A program made the translations under genes and the position numbers. A stretch of DNA of 64,000 bases from Paenibacillus sp. Soil750 (GTDB taxonomy: Bacteria > Bacillota > Bacilli > Paenibacillales > NBRC-103111), in NCBI RefSeq assembly GCF_001428045.1, contig NZ_LMSD01000011.1, positions 3,776-67,775 on the forward strand. Reading direction: 5' to 3'. Below, piece by piece: positions 61,082 to 64,000 of the stretch (positions are counted from its first letter, which is position 1; each line of letters opens with the position of its first letter). The notes below the pieces were generated by a model. It was not told where the DNA came from. It saw only the letters and a list, made by a program, of their open reading frames with translations, and did no database searches.

Positions 61082-61918
61082 ATGAGTGCGAATGTTCATA
61101 AGAAGAGACCGGGCCAAGCGGTGGTAATCCATACCATTCTTATCCTTGGGGCTGCTGCCATGGTGATCCCTTTCATCTGGATGTTTATGACCTCGGTCAA
61201 AACGTTGGGCGAATCGACAGCCATACCGCCGGTTATGGTGCCGAAGGATTTCCAGTGGAGCAACTATACAAAGGTATTTGAAAGCTTGCCGTTTTTAACA
61301 TTTTATTGGAATACCATAATTACGACTGTGGCGAAGACAGTAGGTCAACTTATCGTTTGTTCGTTAGCTGCTTACGCATTCGCGCGCATTGACTTTCCAG
61401 GACGCAACTTTTGCTTCCTGCTGACACTGTCCGTGCTCATGGTTCCAGGACAGGTGTTTCTTATTCCGCAGTACATGATTATGAAGGAGCTCGGGTGGCT
61501 TAATTCAATCCAAGCACTTATCGTTCCCGGTTTATTTAGCGCATTTGGGACCTTCTTGCTGCGTCAGTTTTTCATGACGCTGCCCAAAGAACTGGAGGAA
61601 GCGGCCAAGCTTGACGGCTGCACCCAGTTCCGCATTTACTGGCAGATCATGGTGCCCCTTGCCAAGTCTGGGATGGTTGCGCTTGCGATTTTCACGATTC
61701 TTTGGTCATGGAACGACTTAATGTGGCCGCTGATCGTCAACACTTCCCCGGATAAAATGGTGCTTTCGGCCGGATTAGCATCGCTTGAAGGCGAACATAG
61801 AACGAACTACACGATTGTGATGGCGGGTTCGATGTTAGCCATATGGCCAATGATTGCTATATTCCTTGGGTTCCAGCGCTCCTTCATTGAGGGGATTGCA
61901 CTATCGGGTTCGAAATAA
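61082..61918 (+). CDS. Sugar ABC transporter permease (MalG/UgpE type)
   Basis: Second membrane subunit, 278 residues, six helices. The EAA loop is ELEEAAKLDGCTQFRIYWQI and the FIEGIALSGSK end is typical of MalG-type permeases. AAGGAGG precedes ATG 61082, 12 bases after the previous stop. It is followed by a dehydrogenase gene in the same operon. Confidence 0.92.
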   Translation: MSANVHKKRPGQAVVIHTILILGAAAMVIPFIWMFMTSVKTLGESTAIPPVMVPKDFQWSNYTKVFESLPFLTFYWNTIITTVAKTVGQLIVCSLAAYAFARIDFPGRNFCFLLTLSVLMVPGQVFLIPQYMIMKELGWLNSIQALIVPGLFSAFGTFLLRQFFMTLPKELEEAAKLDGCTQFRIYWQIMVPLAKSGMVALAIFTILWSWNDLMWPLIVNTSPDKMVLSAGLASLEGEHRTNYTIVMAGSMLAIWPMIAIFLGFQRSFIEGIALSGSK

Positions 61919-61954
61919 TAGATATAAGTATTTCTATAGAGAGAGGGAGAAACC

Positions 61955-63214
61955 ATGAAGAAATTAAAAGCTATCTTGTTGGGTGCAGGAGACCGAGGAG
62001 CGCGCGCTTATGCGCCCTATGCGATCAATTACCCGCATGAGCTGGAAATCGTCGCTGTTGCCGAACCGAGCGAGGGACGGAGAAATGCGTTCGCTGAAGC
62101 TCATGGCATAGCGTCAGAGAATTGTTTTGGATCGTGGGAAGAGCTGTTGTCAAAGTCTGTAATGGCGGATATCGCCATCATCTGTACGATGGATCGCATG
62201 CACTATCATCCGACGCTTAAAGCGCTTGAAGTGGGCTATCATGTCATGCTGGAGAAGCCCATGTCACCGGACCCGAAAGAGTGTGTGGAGATGGAGCTGG
62301 CGGCGAAGAAACATAACCGACTGCTCACCATTTGCCATGTACTTCGTTATACGGAGTTTTGGAAGGCTGTTAAACGCGTAATAGACGAGGGACGGATCGG
62401 ACAGATCGCTTCTATTCAATTAAATGAAAATGTTGGGAACTTGCATATGGCACACAGCTTTGTGCGCGGGAATTGGAATAATTCCGACGAGTCGAGTCCC
62501 ATGATCCTTCAGAAATCATGCCACGACATGGACATCTTGTCTTATCTGATGGATGAGCCATGTGTACGTGTTAGCTCCTTCGGATCGTTGATGCATTTTA
62601 ACGCTGCCAATGCACCGGAAGGGGCACCCGATCGATGCTTGGACGGGTGTCCGGCTGAGGCGAGCTGCCAATACTTTGCTCCTCGTTACTATTTGGGAGA
62701 AGGTAAAGGATGGGCGCGGAAGTTTACGCAAGATACGAGCCGCGAAGGCGTTCTGGAGGCATTGCGCACGACCCCTTATGGGAAATGCGTATACCGCAGC
62801 AATAACAATGTTGTTGACCATCAAGTGGTCAATATGGAGTTTGAAAGTGGATCAACAGCTACGTTCAGTATGTGCGGATTTACGCATGACAACACGCGAA
62901 TCGTTCAAATCATGGGGACAAAAGGCGACATTCGCGGCAATATGGAAGACAACCAGTTTACAGTCAATGATTTTGTATCGAAAGAAGAAACGACGATTCG
63001 CGTGAATTCTACCATTGAAGGACATGGCGGTGGCGACTCCGGTATCGTTCGTCAATTTTTGAAGGAAGTTCGCGAGTATGACGGTGGGGAGAGCTTAAGT
63101 TCCGCCTCAGTTTCCGTGAGAAGCCATTTGATGGCGTTTGCCGCGGAGGAGTCGCGCTTAAACAAAGGCCAGTCAGTTGAGATCGAAGATTTTTATAAGC
63201 GTGTGATTTCTTAA
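61955..63214 (+). CDS. Gfo/Idh/MocA family oxidoreductase with cysteine-rich insert
   Basis: NAD(P)-dependent sugar dehydrogenase, 419 residues. The Rossmann motif is LLGAGDRGARAYAPYA, EKPMSPDPKE is the catalytic-region motif, and KSCHDMDILSYLMD the substrate-site motif. Between residues 225 and 245 an insert carries CLDGCPAEASCQY, three closely spaced Cys that may bind a metal. GAGAGGGAG precedes ATG 61955. It is the last gene of the LacI-controlled operon and probably oxidises the imported sugar. Confidence 0.88.
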   Translation: MKKLKAILLGAGDRGARAYAPYAINYPHELEIVAVAEPSEGRRNAFAEAHGIASENCFGSWEELLSKSVMADIAIICTMDRMHYHPTLKALEVGYHVMLEKPMSPDPKECVEMELAAKKHNRLLTICHVLRYTEFWKAVKRVIDEGRIGQIASIQLNENVGNLHMAHSFVRGNWNNSDESSPMILQKSCHDMDILSYLMDEPCVRVSSFGSLMHFNAANAPEGAPDRCLDGCPAEASCQYFAPRYYLGEGKGWARKFTQDTSREGVLEALRTTPYGKCVYRSNNNVVDHQVVNMEFESGSTATFSMCGFTHDNTRIVQIMGTKGDIRGNMEDNQFTVNDFVSKEETTIRVNSTIEGHGGGDSGIVRQFLKEVREYDGGESLSSASVSVRSHLMAFAAEESRLNKGQSVEIEDFYKRVIS

Positions 63215-63282
63215 TCAGATTTTGCAATCATTCTATCGTTTCTTGCCCTTTTATAAACAACGAACACTTGTGAGTAAAAGAG

Positions 63283-63330
63283 AAGGGGCTATCTCTCGGG
63301 TCTTTTCAGACCGTTTGGGTTAGCCCCTTA
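63283..63330 (+). terminator. Probable terminator of the sugar operon
   Basis: AAGGGGCTA (63283-63291) pairs with TAGCCCCTT (63321-63329), with inner pairing CGGGTC/GACCG-like in the loop. The tail ATTCTTGATTC is only partly T-rich. Confidence 0.7.
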
Positions 63331-63414
63331 TTCTTGATTCATAAGCTCAACGAACGAGCATTCATCTTTTTAATACCCTAGGAGATATATAGTAAATAGA
63401 AAGTGATCATAACA

Positions 63415-64000
63415 ATGGATAAATTCGTATTATATCTAATCGGTTCTTTTTTTGTAATCGGAGCTATTGATTATATTACCGGAAATCATTTGAAACTGGG
63501 TGGGAAATTTGAGGAAGGCATAAAGGCCATGGGAGCTTTAGGGCTTGGCATGATAGGAATACTTTCTTTAGTCCCTATATTTACAAATTTTTTATCCGCT
63601 GATATTATTCCAATCTTTAGAGTTTTTCATCTAGATCCTTCTATCGTTCCTGCAGCATTTTTAGCTGTAGATATGGGGGGCTATCAAATGGCTAATGAGC
63701 TAGCATTGACAGAGGAAATGGGGGCATTCTCAGGAATTATCATCGCATCTACATTAGGAGCCACAATTAGTTTTTCAATACCTGTCGCGTTAGGGATGCT
63801 TTCTAAAGAGGATGAAAAATATTTTTCTAAGGGTGTATTGGTTGGAATTATTACTATACCAATAGGATGTCTTGCAGCAGGCTTATGGCTAAAAATAAAT
63901 ATCAATATATTAGTATGGAATCTGGTACCTATATTTGTTTTTGCCATTATTTTAGGAGCAGGATTATTAAAAGCTCCTCATGTTTTTATAAAAGTTTTTA
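63415..64000 (+). CDS. eutH: Ethanolamine permease EutH (partial, 3' end outside window)
   Basis: The frame is open from ATG 63415 to the window edge, 195 codons with at least five membrane helices. The start matches EutH: an N-terminal helix followed by GGKFEEGIKAMGALGLGMIGI, then FHLDPSIVPAAFLAVDMGGYQMA. EutH imports ethanolamine for the eut pathway. No other eut gene is in the window; any would lie to the right. The ribosome site is weak (AGAAAG). The left neighbour is unrelated. Confidence 0.88.
   Translation, partial: MDKFVLYLIGSFFVIGAIDYITGNHLKLGGKFEEGIKAMGALGLGMIGILSLVPIFTNFLSADIIPIFRVFHLDPSIVPAAFLAVDMGGYQMANELALTEEMGAFSGIIIASTLGATISFSIPVALGMLSKEDEKYFSKGVLVGIITIPIGCLAAGLWLKININILVWNLVPIFVFAIILGAGLLKAPHVFIKVF

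Overview
The window looks like a chromosomal segment of a Paenibacillus-type Bacillota. It has AGGAGG ribosome sites, many GTG/TTG starts, LplA/LplB/LplC (YtcQ/YtcP) sugar ABC cassettes, YesM/YesN-type two-component pairs, and large multi-module secreted glycanases. This assignment rests on gene content and style, not on any database match.

Layout: (1) 1-11418 is a glycan-uptake locus: permease end, YesM-like kinase, YesN-like regulator, GH43 glycosidase, two permeases, lipoprotein binding protein, a relic of a sugar isomerase and two Gfo/Idh/MocA dehydrogenases. (2) 11645-13496 is an ABC-2/YhgE-like membrane protein with its own TetR regulator and a clear promoter/operator. (3) 13617-20305 is a Tad-like pilus/secretion locus (SAF/CpaB, degenerate CpaE, CpaF ATPase, TadB, TadC, two tiny paralogous membrane peptides, two pseudopilin-like proteins). 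(4) 20779-23828 holds an M24 peptidase and a minus-strand operon of an HTH regulator, a small protein and ClpP. (5) 23926-49376 is a pectin/rhamnogalacturonan island: AraC regulator, PhyH oxygenase, NHL propeller, GH105, a predicted lyase-like enzyme, two tandem GH28-like/CBM32 enzymes, a CE2-like esterase, a second Lpl cassette, a membrane AraC sensor and a GH78 rhamnosidase. It carries many duplicated and broken pieces. (6) 49383-53794 is a small segment with an alcohol dehydrogenase, a CapA-like phosphatase and an unknown protein. (7) 53938-57300 holds a broken heparinase-like gene, a ketopantoate-reductase-like gene, a TetR regulator and a lipoprotein. (8) 57388-63214 is a LacI-controlled MalEFG-type sugar operon ending in a dehydrogenase. 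(9) 63415 onward is the start of EutH.

The most unusual signal is a set of 20-bp repeats (type GACAATAAAGTTTTGAAGTA) at 23926-24197, 49233-49490 and 53651-53786. In sequence, spacing and polarity they match the TnsB-binding sites of Tn7 ends: three spaced sites next to a TGTTGGG terminus (left-end type), or 3-5 abutting sites (right-end type). They bracket regions 5 and 6, which would make these two tandem Tn7-like islands of about 25 kb and 4.4 kb. No transposition genes are visible in the window. Degenerate tRNA-Gln and tRNA-Lys fragments lie just inside one left-type end.

Inferred working of the loci: secreted GH28-like, CE2-like and possibly lyase enzymes trim pectic polymer outside the cell. 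Lpl-type ABC importers bring oligosaccharides in, and GH105, GH78, GH43 and the Gfo/Idh dehydrogenases finish them inside. Control is by membrane sensors of the YesM/YesN and YesS/YtdP kind.
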